A DNA stretch of 64,000 nucleotides, taken from contig JAUJYZ010000088.1 in NCBI GenBank assembly GCA_033675265.1, forward strand, positions 1-64,000, in the 5' to 3' direction. The notes beneath the pieces were generated by a model that was not told where the DNA came from, ran no database searches, and was given only the letters and a program-made list of their open reading frames with translations. How positions within the stretch are numbered: the first letter of the stretch is position 1; the number at the start of each line of letters is the position of its first letter. Shown here piece by piece: positions 34,410 to 44,737 of the stretch. The position numbers and the translations under genes are program-made. This stretch comes from Actinostola sp. cb2023. Taxonomy: Eukaryota; Cnidaria; Anthozoa; Actiniaria; Actinostolidae.

Positions 34410-35047
34410 CATTATAGGAATAACCTTGTACAAAAAAAAACAGCAGTTTACAGTAGCTACAACCATAGCTGTCCAGTTTTCCTCGAGGATTGTGATTCAC
34501 ATGTACGAAATTGATTGAAGATTCAGAAACTGATAACAGCGATTATGTTGGTGGTAGTGGTGATTATGCATGGTGTATTTGATCAACGATAATAATTATT
34601 TATATAGTAAATGAATCTTGAAACCTATAAGAGTTTGTTATTGATTAGCTAATTTTGTTTTCATATAATATTGTTGAAATGAAGGAATAATTATATATTA
34701 TTTATATAATAATTATATATTATTATTATCAAATTTCAGGAAACTAGATGATTCGGTCCTTTTATAAGACAATTTTAAGTTCATCTCTGCAAGGTTTATG
34801 ATGTATCATACGTCAAGATCAAGATTAAATGAAAATGAGGCGCCTTCTGATGCCAAAATTTCATCCAAAATATTTCGGCCCTTTAAAAGAGGGGCAATAA
34901 TTCGAGGGGTGCGCTTATTGGAAGTTGGCGTTTCTGTAATTTCTCAAAGCCTGACCTTTATTGTTGTATTTGGCAAACTGTAACAATCAATGAATACCCA
35001 AAATAACTTTGCAACATCTAATGGCGAGTGAAAGAACATCGTTAGCG
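34410..35047. other. No recognised feature
   Basis: AT-rich. A 61-codon plus frame at 34798-34983 has no recognisable domain. Confidence 0.4.
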
Positions 35048-35058
35048 TTTTTTTTTTT

Positions 35059-35089
<31 letters not shown>

Positions 35090-35093
35090 GGGG
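35048..35093. repeat. T21-G25 homopolymer pair
   Basis: Twenty-one T (35048-35068) are followed directly by twenty-five G (35069-35093). Exact lengths may be affected by sequencing. Confidence 0.9.
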
Positions 35094-35329
35094 TAACCGG
35101 GGACACTTATTAATTTATTAATTTTTGTTAAATTTTAATCGGCCCTGAAAGTAGCGACCCATCCAACGTTTCCACGACATCATATACGTAGTCATCATTA
35201 CTTGTAACAAACATGCAGCGCCTGTGTTCCGTAGCGTGATAGTCACAATAATAAGAATGGAAACTTTTTGCGATTCTCAGTGACTATGAATGCCTCCGTA
35301 CGTGTGAACAATTGACGCTTATGATAATA

Positions 35330-35517
35330 GGGACCGTAAGCATCGAGGACGGGGACATCGCCAATTTTTCCTTGTCAAGGAAAACTTAATGTTCGTGCAG
35401 ATGCGGCTTTAAGACCAAATCGAGCTCATTTCATGCATTCCGACCAGAAGTTATTGAATGTTGTTAATCCGGCGTTGTAATCGTCCTCACGTCCCCGTCC
35501 TCGATGCTTAAGGTCCC
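35330..35517. mobile_element. TA-flanked MITE, GGGACC termini
   Basis: 188 bp between TA at 35328-35329 and 35518-35519. Terminal repeats of 27 bp with one mismatch start GGGACCGTAAGCATCGAGGA. The TA target fits mobilisation by a Tc1/mariner-class transposase, which is not present. Confidence 0.85.
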
Positions 35518-35519
35518 TA

Positions 35520-35929
35520 ATAGGTGTGAAACGTGCCCTACAACTTCATTCCAGCATTATTTCCAATTCTACTGTTCTTTTTTTTTTTTTCTTGGGGGAA
35601 AGTCCGTTGGTGGGAAAAAGTCCGTTTGTGGGGGTACTTTAGTGCTGGACTGTGCCCAACTAGCCCAGAAGTGTTGAACTCACGACTGTAATCCGTCCCC
35701 ATGCAAGGCATTTAATCCTGTGACCAGGGCCCGGTTGTTCGAAAGCGGGTTAACGCTAACCCAGGGTTAAATATAGCTATTTATAGTACGTTGCTTTATT
35801 GGGACAAGGCAGTTTGATTTACAATCAGGAGAATATTGTTGATATAGAACGGCTTTTCCGTAAACGTTAACAAAAATTATATTGCATTTTAATAGTTTAG
35901 GGAGGAGTCTAGGCCGGTGGGGGTACGGG
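35520..35929. other. Unassigned, with repeat words
   Basis: Contains a T-rich tract near 35578-35591, two GGGAAAAAGTCCGTT words near 35597-35620, and CGGGTTAACGCTAACCCAGG near 35743, a palindromic repeat phrase. No gene is seen. Confidence 0.4.
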
Positions 35930-36482
35930 GTAGGGGGATACTCCCCTATGCTATACGGGTATGTGCCGCGGGATAGGGTATGGATTTTGAGCTTCCAGGT
36001 CTGGGATAGAGTATCATTTTTTTTTTTGCCTTTTTAGTCTGGGATAGGGTACGCTTTGGTCTGGTATAGGGTATGGTTTCCGCAATAACGCCACTATCCT
36101 GAGTCGCTTTCAGTTAAACAAAAGAGCTCAATAGGAGGAAACGTACATTTAATTAAACAGTCTGTTATTTGTCAATATGTCAGCGATGTTTGTTACAATA
36201 CTTTGGTAAACACTCCAAGCTTTAGTCTGGGATAGGGTGTACATGTTTAAGCTTTAGTCTGGAATAGGGTGTACATGTTTAAGCTTTAGTCTGGGATAGG
36301 GTGTACATGTTTAAGCTTTAGTCTGGAATAGGGTGTACATGTTTAAGCTTTAGTCTGGAATAGGGTATGGAAAATCAAAATTTTAGGTCTGGGATCAGGG
36401 TCAGGGTTTTGAGGTGTCCGCGGCACACCCATATACCCAAAAATATCCTTAGGCCCCCAACCCCCCCCCCCCCCCCCCCCCT
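35930..36482 (+). repeat. AGGGTATGG interspersed repeat with C21 tail
   Basis: CTGGGATAGGGTATGG phrases throughout. 36220-36370 holds about five tandem 32-bp units (TTTAGTCTGGAATAGGGTGT + ACATGTTTAAGC). It ends CAGGGTTTTGAGGTGTCCGC, GGCACACCC and a run of 21 C at 36461-36481. Same family as 25890-26215 and 59040-59400. Confidence 0.8.
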
Positions 36483-36718
36483 CCACCGGCAGTCTAGGAA
36501 GTATAGGACATAGCTCCCAAAGTTGTCCTTGGTAATAGGCTTCTTATAAAAACTGAGTGGCAAAGGTTCTTGCACTAGACCAACCAGCTGCATTAAGGAT
36601 TTGTATCTGTTGTGGCTGCCCTTACTGTAAGCTTATTGCTGCACTTGTTGAGTCGATGGTTCGAGATAATTATATCATCGTTGCATATTGGATCAATATT
36701 CTGTTTTTAACATGGATT

Positions 36719-37399
36719 TTATTTGATCTCTCCTTTATTGTCCGCATGGCCTAGTAGGGCAATGACATCAACATTGTCCGCAAGCAATTCTTTTTGATGC
36801 TTAGGTTGTATGTTTAGGTCGCCATTCATTAGCTTATCGCTGGATTTGAGGATGGCTATAGTTGCCTTCTGGACGGCCTGTTGCAAATTTGTGATTCGGC
36901 GCAGATCTGCTTTTTTCTTATAGTTATTCATTTGGGCCATATATTTTTCAGGGTTGACCCGCGGCATAATGTCCGTGCAGTTTGCCGGTTTCACATGTTT
37001 TTCGAGCAATGGTTTGATTCGGTCCGGGCCCAGCTTGGCGCCCCACCGTTTGACCACGATGTCTGCGAGTTTTTGATTTATTTTCCCACCGGCCGGTGGC
37101 TTCATTGTCGTCCAGGATGGTTTCTAGTTCTGTTAGAAATGCCCTTACTATCGGGCATCTCCGTGGTGTCTGTTGTGTCCATCAGGTTGGCCACATCGTG
37201 TTCTAGATCCTCACTAGTTGTGACGGTCATCGTCGTGATGTTTGCCACGGTTCTTGCCCCTTTCTTCCTCTGTGTCAGAGTCAGAAATAGTGTCCCGTGA
37301 CGCCGGTCGGGTGCGTTTAGTGTTCGGCCGGTGGCCTTCATCGGGGAGGTTCCCCACAAAGCGCTGAAGCAACGTTGCCATACTTGCCCATGTTGGCAT
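36719..37399 (-). pseudogene. Retroelement gag-like ORF, frameshifted
   Basis: Minus-strand remains of a gag-like (ORF1) protein of an invertebrate retroelement, which would package element RNA. The clearest part is the 128-codon frame 37105-36719: GGKINQKLADIVVKRWG, then RIKPLLEKHVKPANC, PRVNPEKYMAQ, a Lys-rich helix, and DVIALLGHAD near its end. This order (a KLADIV helix, a PENC-like turn, RVNPE, then an ALLGHA helix) matches gag-like proteins I recall from coral DIRS/Ty3-type elements. The upstream charged leader (Asp/Glu/Arg-rich, including SDSDTEEERG) is in other frames at 37399-37102, so at least two frameshifts break it. No polymerase or integrase follows. Confidence 0.55.
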
Positions 37400-37469
37400 T
37401 AATTTGTGTCAGTGTAGCTTAACTTGAAGCCCTGTGTCAGGGGATGTGCCCAGTGGGCTATCAGTTTGA

Positions 37470-37930
37470 ACAATGTTAGATGGGAGGCTGGGATGTGGAG
37501 TAGAAGAGGAAAGAGGCACAATAAAGATAAAGGTGATGTTCACGGGGAGAGGGCAATAGGATATGGAAAAATGAGGATAGAGGGGGGGATGAGAATGGAA
37601 CTGGGATAAGGGGAAAAGGAAAGAGAGTGAAGGGAGGAAAAAAAAAGGTGCAGTGAACCAAACGGGGTGATGGACAGGGACTTGGGTTGTAGAGGGGAAG
37701 TGGATGCTAGCTGGGGTGGGGATACAGCATATGGGTAGATGGTATGGCGTCGGGTGATTCAAGTGGGTAGGTATGGATGACTGAGGGATGAATGGGAGAG
37801 CATAGTTGAAGAAGAAACAGAGGGGGCGAAGTGGATACAGATGGAACAACAGGGGCCGGGGATGCACTACACACAAGAGAGGAGAGGGAGCAGGAAGGAG
37901 ATGACATAGGTGAGAGGGTGGGACTGCGGA
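37470..37930. repeat. Purine-rich strand tract
   Basis: About 460 bp in which the plus strand is dominated by A and G (for example GAGGAAAGAGGCA, GGGGAAAAGGAAAGAGAG), with few pyrimidine runs. This creates long proline/serine minus-strand frames that have no domain. Such tracts can form triplex DNA. Confidence 0.7.
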
Positions 37931-38229
37931 TTATAAGAGGAAAGTTTCAAAATTAAAGATGGATGGGAGAAGAAAACGGTAGAGATGAATGGAGAAACAT
38001 GAAAAGATAGATTAATCTGGAAGATTAAGGGAAGGAAGTTGGATCAATATGATTCGCCTTTCCCGGCTTGAAGTACGAGCATTTTGATAATCGACTGATT
38101 ATAATCCAGAGCGATTGAGTTGGCAAGGTATTGCGGACCAGCGTTGGCAGACTAGTACTTGGCGATACACCATGCAAAGTACCTTCAAACAATAGAACAA
38201 CGATTATAATAATAAAAGTGATTGACTCG

Positions 38230-38327
38230 AATTCGAATCTATAGAAAGAATCTATTGTGTTACTGCCTCGTCGTTCTATTGTTCAGTCACAATATAACGC
38301 GTACGAATCTATTGTGTTAATGTCTCA
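38230..38327. repeat. Detached copy of the 54-bp minisatellite (~1.8 units)
   Basis: TTCTATTGTTCAGTCACAAT, ATAACGCGTACGAATCTATT and GTGTTAATGTCTC match the 54-bp unit of 40657-42815. It is separated from the main array by 2.3 kb that holds the recombinase remnant and a foldback. Confidence 0.9.
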
Positions 38328-38347
38328 CCGCAGTGCAATTTGCAAAG

Positions 38348-38394
38348 AAAATGGCGGCAAATCACTTTCAAATCTGAATTCTAACGCATGCGCA
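38348..38394 (+). promoter_or_regulatory. YY1-like and NRF1-like words upstream of the recombinase remnant
   Basis: AAAATGGCGGCAA at 38348 resembles a YY1 site and CGCATGCGCA at 38385-38394 is an NRF1-type core. Both are typical of animal core promoters and lie about 100 bp upstream of the recombinase frame. Function is inferred only from motif match and position. Confidence 0.35.
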
Positions 38395-38494
38395 GACAAA
38401 ATGTATACATGTTACTCGCTACAAGAATAAGTGAGCGGTTAAAGTGATTGAAAACTGGAAGCGTGGATGAGAAAACCAGAAGAAACAAGTTTGG

Positions 38495-39380
38495 ATGTGG
38501 ACTTGGAGTCAATATATAGAGAATCTCGATTCGGATTGGGAGAAAATGAGCCCTAAATCCCTAGATTTTTGGATAGGAAACTTTGTACAGGAAGTTACAG
38601 AAAAAAACGGCAAGCCATATTCCGGGCGAACCTTATATCAGATCGTGGCAGGCTTGAAACGACATTTGGAGACAAAGCACAGAACAGATGTTAACATGCT
38701 GGAGTAATTCATGGTGAGTAGTTATCAGTTTTGCAGGCTATTTTATGTTCATATACTTGTCTTTGATCGAGCAGGAAATTAGTGAGCAGTCTGAAAAGTT
38801 TTTGAATGTACGTTTGTATATTTCTAGTTTCTATGGTTTGCGGAAGATTCTGGACTCAGAAATGAAAGAGGTGCATATGCAGGGTATAACCAACATGAAG
38901 GAAGAAACGAAACCCTTCACGGACGAAGAAGAAGACAGGATGTGGAAAGAAGGCGTTTTAGGCCTCAAATCTTTAATGCATTCACTTTATTATTATAATG
39001 GAAAACTGTTTGGGTTGAGGACAGGGAAACATAGGCTTTTAAGGCTTAGAGATATTGAGGTGGAATTGCAATGTATCATTTATCGTGAGAATTCGTCTAA
39101 GACTTTTCACGGTGGGATTAATGATTTGAAAAAGAAGGCAAGAGAGATAAAGCACATTTGTCACACAAATGGTGAAGATCATGATCGTTGTTTAGTACAG
39201 ATCTATAAGCGTTATTTTGAGCTTGTCAATAGTTTAAGTTGTAAGGATAAGGCTTTCTATTTTCAGCCTGATGAAGATAGATTTCTTTACAATAATGCAG
39301 TTGAGAATTTATAGCTTAGGTAAAATAGTACCTAGTTTGTGCGACGCGATTGGAGAGAAGAACAAGTCGTTTTAGTGAGC
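38495..39380 (+). pseudogene. Crypton-type (DUF3504) tyrosine recombinase remnant
   Basis: The first part (38495-38707) matches the N-terminal SAM-like region of Crypton-derived proteins: LDFWIGNFVQEVTEKNGKPY then TLYQIVAGLKRHLE. It ends in TAA just before a GT donor (38714). A 3' site, TTTGTATATTTCTAG, ends at 38827, and the next part reads FYGLRKILDSEMKEVHMQG, a plausible 114-bp intron with matching frame except for the stop. The catalytic region follows: FGLRTGKHRLLRLRDIEVE with the first active-site Arg, then an IYRENSSKTFHGG segment and RCLVQIYKRYF, to a stop at 39312-39314. One base out of frame, the family's next helix is readable (LGKIVPSLCDAIGEKNK) before further stops. The C-terminal catalytic His/Arg/Tyr are not found. 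By family the protein inserts circular DNA by tyrosine recombination; this copy is dead as read. Confidence 0.7.
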
Positions 39381-39618
39381 GATCTTCGTCTCTAGAATGA
39401 TGTTCAAGAAATATTTGAAAGGAAATCAATAGTCTGCCTACTTTTGTTTTACTGTAGATGATTTGTTTCCGTATAAGGGTCGTAGATGATAAAATATCAA
39501 GGAACAAAATCCGCCAAAACAAGGAATTATCCTAAAACCAGCTACATTGTCCATTGGGTTTATTCTCATCGAAGATGATTTCAAGAGATACTTCACAGTG
39601 AACGTTAGTACTGACACA

Positions 39619-40298
39619 TCTCAAGTACGTTAAGGCCTGGGACAGACGAGAAAACGATGCTAAGCTATTAAATTTTGCTCGAAATTCACGAAACTTCGCA
39701 CAGCTGCATAACTTCACGGATTTCAACTTTTAAGATGATAAGATAGGTGATAAAGTGATCACGTGACCTCTTACGTCACTCCTGTGTCCCTCGGAACTAC
39801 GAATTAAAATGGGGTGATGGGTATTTTATGTATGGAAGAAGTTATGCCACTTTTTGGTTTGTCTAGGGGAGAGGTATAAGAATCTGCCCTCACAGCTGAA
39901 CAACTAATGCTCATTGAGAAGATATTTGCATCAATATGATTGATCCTTCAGGTCACGTGACCTATTTTGTAAAATATCTCCTTAATACACATTAGTTGTT
40001 CAGGTGTGAGGGCAGATTCTTATACCTCTCCCGTAGACAAACGAAAACGTGGCATAACTTTTTCCATACAAGAAATACCCATCACCCCATTTTAATTCAA
40101 ATTTCCGAGGGAGACATGAGTGACGTAAGAGGTCACGTGATCACTTTATCGCGCTATTGTTATCCCAAAAGTTGAAACTCCTAGAGTTATTCAGATGTGT
40201 GAAGTTTCTTGCATTTCGAGCACAATCTGTGCGAACAGCAAAATAAAATAGGTTTAGCCTCGCTTTCATGTCTGTCCCAGGCCTTAACGTACTTGAGA
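39619..40298. mobile_element. E-box foldback element 1 (TTAA-centred ends)
   Basis: The arms (about 39619-39935 and 39968-40298) pair over more than 300 bp. The ends read TCTCAAGTACG, TTAA, GGCCTGGGACAGAC; the TTAA (39630-39633, 40284-40287) may be a target duplication with the outer 11 bp being a palindromic target. Three CACGTG sites in GTCACGTGAC or ATCACGTGACC context occur at 39760, 39954 and 40134: one per arm and one at the centre. A homologous element is at 55381-56050. Confidence 0.8.
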
Positions 40299-40656
40299 TT
40301 GAAGGTCACATTCTGTGAATATGAGTTCTCTACATTCAAGTATTCTCAAAGTATTTTGCTCGGTTCAGTTGGGTATTTATCATTTTTGCACGTGTTTACC
40401 TAACATTCCTATCTAAAGTACAATACTTATTAACTAGCCCCCCAGCCGAAAATAGCACAAATTGACTTCTTCTAAGCTTATTCTTTGCATTCGAGAATTT
40501 ATTTTAACGAGTACTGTGAGTAGCCAGGGACACTAATATTGGGATCCCTGTGTTTTATGTTGCGTTGCTATTTAGTCAGATCACGGACGAAAGGATAATA
40601 TTAAATCATGAGTGTTTGAATATGTGTCGTTTGCATGGTTTAACTACAGATTTAAG
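40299..40656. other. No recognised feature
   Basis: Unique-looking sequence leading into the 54-bp array. Confidence 0.4.
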
Positions 40657-42815
40657 ACAATATAACGCGTACGAATCTATATTGTGTTGATGTCTCGTTC
40701 TATTGTTCAGTCACAATATAACGCGTACGAATCTATTGTGTTAATGTCTCGTTCTATTGTTCAGTCACAATATAACGCGTACGAATCTATTGTGTTAATG
40801 TCTCGTTCTATTGTTCAGTCACAATATAACGCGTACGAATCTATTGTGTTAATGTCTCGTTCTATTGTTCAGTCACAATATAACGCGTACGAATCTATTG
40901 TGTTAATGTCTCGTTCTATTGTTCAGTCACAATATAACGCGTACGAATCTATTGTGTTAATGTCTCGTTCTATTGTTCAGTCACAATATAACGCGTACGA
41001 ATCTATTGTGTTAATGTCTCGTTCTATTGTTCAGTCACGATATAACGCGTACGAATCTATTGTGTTAATGTCTCGTTCTATTGTTCAGTCACAATATAAC
41101 GCGTACGAATCTATTGTGTTAATGTCTCGTTCTATTGTTCAGTCACAATATAACGCGTACGAATCTATTGTGTTAATGTCTCGTTCTATTGTTCAGTCAC
41201 AATATAACGCGTACGAATCTATTGTGTTAATGTCTCGTTCTATTGTTCAGTCACAATATAACGCGTACGAATCTATTGTGTTAATGTCTCGTTCTATTGT
41301 TCAGTCACGATATAACGCGTACGAATCTATTGTGTTAATGTCTCGTTCTATTGTTCAGTCACAATATAACGCGTACGAATCTATCAATATAACGCGTACG
41401 AATCTATTGTGCTAATGTCTCGTTCTATTGTTCAGTCACGATATAACGCGTACGAATCTATTGTGTTAATGTCTCGTTCTATTGTTCAGTCACAATATAA
41501 CGCGTACGAATCTATTGTGTTAATGTCTCGTTCTATTGTTCAGTCACAATATAACGCGTACGAATCTATTGTGTTAATGTCTCGTTCTATTGTTCAGTCA
41601 CAATATATAACGCGTACGAATCTATTGTGTTAATGTCTCGTTCTATTGTTCAGTCACAATATAACGCGTACGAATCTATTGTGTTAATGTCTCGTTCTAT
41701 TGTTCAGTCACGATATAACGCGTACGAATCTATTGTGTTAATGTCTCGTTCTATTGTTCAGTCACAATATAACGCGTACGAATCTATTGTGTTAATGTCT
41801 CGTTCTATTGTTCAGTCACAATATAACGCGTACGAATCTATTGTGTTAATGTCTCGTTCTATTGTTCAGTCACAATATAACGCGTACGAATCTATTGTGT
41901 TAATGTCTCGTTCTATTGTTCAGTCACAATATAACGCGTACGAATCTATTGTGTTAATGTCTCGTTCTATTGTTCAGTCACGATATAACGCGTACGAATC
42001 TATTGTGTTAATGTCTCGTTCTTGTTCAGTCACAACATAACGCGTACGAATCTATCAATATAACGCGTACGAATCTATTGTGCTAATGTCTCGTTCTATT
42101 GTTCAGTCACGATATAACGCGTACGAATCTATTGTGTTAATGTCTCGTTCTATTGTTCAGTCACAATATAACGCGTACGAATCTATTGTGTTAATGTCTC
42201 GTTCTATTGTTCAGTCACAATATAACGCGTACGAATCTATTGTGTTAATGTCTCGTTAATTGTTCAGTCACAATATAACGCGTACGAATCTATTGTGTTA
42301 ATGTCTCGTTCTATTGTTCAGTCACAATATAACGCGTACGAATCTATTGTGTTAATGTCTCGTTCTATTGTTCAGTCACAATATAACGCGTACGAATCTA
42401 TTGTGTTAATGTCTCGTTCTATTGTTCAGTCACAATATAACGCGTACGAATCTATTGTGTTAATGTCTCGTTCTATTGTTCAGTCACAATATAACGCGTT
42501 CGAATCTATTGTGTTAATGTCTCGTTCTATTGTTCAGTCACAATATAACGCGTACGAATCTATTGTGTTAATGTCTCGTTCTATTGTTCAGTCACAATAT
42601 AACGCGTACGAATCTATTGTGTTAATGTCTCGTTCTATTGTTCAGTCACAATATAACGCGTACGAATCTATTGTGTTGATGTCTCGTTCTATTGTTCAGT
42701 CACAATATAACGCGTACGAATCTATTGTGTTAATGTCTCGTTCTATTGTTCAGTCACAATATAACGCGTACGAATCTATTGTGTTGATGTCTCGTTCTAT
42801 TGTTCACAATAGATT
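40657..42815 (+). repeat. 54-bp minisatellite, ~40 near-identical copies
   Basis: The unit is CAATATAACGCGTACGAATC, TATTGTGTTAATGTCTCGTT, CTATTGTTCAGTCA. Copies differ at very few positions. A CACGATATAAC variant recurs about every five units (41037, 41307, 41439, 41710, 41978, 42109), and a deletion junction (CTATCAATATAACG followed by GTGCTAATG) occurs near 41388 and 42052, showing a higher-order unit of about 670 bp. Being 18 codons long and stop-free in one frame, it produces long frames with an MSRSIVQSQYNAYESIVL period. These are interrupted exactly at the deletion junctions and there is no non-repetitive coding extension, so a protein is unlikely. Confidence 0.9.
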
Positions 42816-42839
42816 CGTTCTATATATTTAAAGGTCCTT

Positions 42840-42965
42840 TTGGTGTATGCGAGAAGATGCACTGGTACCGGTAGTGCGAAAGCTCGGCAGTATCAAAAAT
42901 AAAAAAACGTGGAATAAACACTCTATTTGTGAGGTGAATACAGTTCCCATTCCATTTTCCCTCCC

Positions 42966-42997
<32 letters not shown>

Positions 42998-43300
42998 TAT
43001 TATTATAATTAGCCATTTCAAAAACGAGTGGAGGACTGGGAACGAGTTTTTAGAATTAATCTAATTAAGAAATGAACCCCATCACAAGAAAGAGCATATC
43101 AGAATTAGAAAGTTTCAGGAGTTTGATAGGGTTTGGCAGGTAGCAACTGAGCATGAACTGCAGACATTCAAAAACTGCAAAAATTACTCATCTACTCAAG
43201 AGGGTCTATTAAAAGTGGCATAGTCGTCAAACATCAAAATAGCGGGATTTTTAACAGTCAAGTCGTTTTTATTTACATTTAACTAAAAATGTATGTACTT
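42840..43300. other. Array flank with repeat fragments
   Basis: Contains GCGAAAGCTCGGCAGTATCA next to AATAAAAAAAC (42878-42905), like the ends of the element at 27636-28717; a (TAA)n tract at 42966-43000; and AAAACGAGTGGAGGACTGGG followed by TTAATCTAATTAAG (43020-43075), resembling the ends of the element at 59513-59924. No gene is seen. Confidence 0.5.
42966..43000. repeat. (TAA)n microsatellite
   Basis: Ten to eleven AAT triplets followed by a short ATT tract. Confidence 0.9.
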
Positions 43301-43339
43301 TCCCGTCCCGAGAAGTTATTATATAAGCAAGAGTATGGG

Positions 43340-43700
43340 CTACAAACGGAGACCAATAGAGAATATGTTAGAACCGATAATTCCGGTTTTGTTACTCGCA
43401 GATGTTGTAAACAGCTGTACATACGACGCAAACGCCTTGGGGCAAGACGCTGAAAAGGACAACGCACCATCTTTACCATGAGAATGGCTGTCAAACAGTG
43501 ACAGACAGACGTTCTTGTGTGCAAGAATCACAACTGTCGAACCAGAAGGAATAATGATGACGTGGGCGCCACCAATGGAATAGAATTCATTGCACAGAGA
43601 CGTAAATTGTGCAATGTCCACCACGCCATGATATTCAGCAACGAAGACATTGCTACCCAATATGATGGGCCAAAGCACGAAAGCTCGGAAAATATATTAA
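43340..43700 (-). pseudogene. Papain-like (C76/OTU-like) cysteine protease domain fragment
   Basis: A 112-codon minus frame starts at a GTG and is preceded by an in-frame TAA near 43702, so it lacks its true N-terminus. It reads GSNVFVAEYHGVVDIAQFTS, then EFYSIGGAHVIIIPSG, VVILAHKNVCLSLFDSHSHG and GALSFSASCPKAFASYVQL. The FDSHSHG motif with its conserved His, following a GGAHVIIIP strand, is what I recall for C76/OTU-like ubiquitin-protease domains fused to helicase or transposase regions in cnidarian mobile-element proteins. The catalytic Cys half is not in this frame. No helicase was found nearby. Family assignment is tentative. Confidence 0.4.
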
Positions 43701-43724
43701 ATACGTAGAAGAAACATATCATGT

Positions 43725-43878
<154 letters not shown>

Positions 43879-44022
43879 GAACACAAGTCATAATACAATA
43901 AATAAATAACATAATTCATTTGCTGATCTGTTGTATTCATCGACTTCATCTCTCATTGATCAGCAAGATAAATTAAAACATGTATAACTTGATAATACAC
44001 GATTTTGGTAGTCATCTACCCA

Positions 44023-44737
44023 GACGTTCTCTTTGCCTCTCTCAGTACACTAGTGTCGTAAGCTTCTTCTCGATGTTGCTACATCTGTATAAAGACGGAT
44101 CAAACTCAGTTTTAGCTTATTTCAACGACCGGCATGCATGACAATATAGCATGGAGTTGATCGGCGCTGGTATCATAGGTATACATCGTTATATTGATGA
44201 TCCTGTATATTTTCGTATAAATGATACTCACTCAGTGGAAGTCATATAGTGCTCAATGCTGCCAGTAAGCCAGACATCTATAGAAGCGGCGAAATTACGA
44301 AGCTAAGAGCATGCAAACGGCTTTTCACTAGCTAATTTATGTGTATATCCGGCTAAATTCAAACCAGCCAATCAATACATGCAACGTTAATCCATAGGCA
44401 TACAAAATAAACACACAGTGCGTGAGTAATGTTCGTGTATTCGATTTGCTGGTACGTTGATCTATTTACCGTTTTTAGTACCAGCATGGAGGACTATACT
44501 TCTAGTGAACATCGTTACTCTAACATATATCCAGGTATGTGACTCCGTAACAATGTATATACCATTGCCGATCAAACTCCATTATCATCAGCATACGCCG
44601 GTCGTTGATGTCCGGTCAAATTACTCAGTTTATATCCATGAGCTAAACGGAACAGATTGATCTGTCTTTATACAGAAGTAGCAACATCGAGGAGAAGCTT
44701 ACGACACTAGTGTGAGAGAGGCAAAGAAAGAGAACGC
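44023..44737. repeat. ~715-bp foldback element
   Basis: The ends pair: ACGTTCTCTTTGCCTCTCTC with GAGAGAGGCAAAGAAAGAGAACG, then CACTAGTGTCGTAAGCTTCT and GATGTTGCTAC..CTGTATAAAGAC with their reverse complements, about 100 bp each. Looser pairing continues inwards (ATGGAGTTGATCGGC with GCCGATCAAACTCCAT). There is no ORF with a domain. Confidence 0.75.

Noticed and set aside
37409..37876. Pro/Ser-rich 155-codon minus frame
   Set aside because: Explained by the purine-rich plus strand; no domain, and composition follows strand bias.
40684..42831. Repeat protein with an 18-residue period
   Set aside because: The open frame follows from a 54-bp stop-free unit; frames break at repeat deletions, no signal peptide or unique domain flanks the array, and detached units occur outside any gene.
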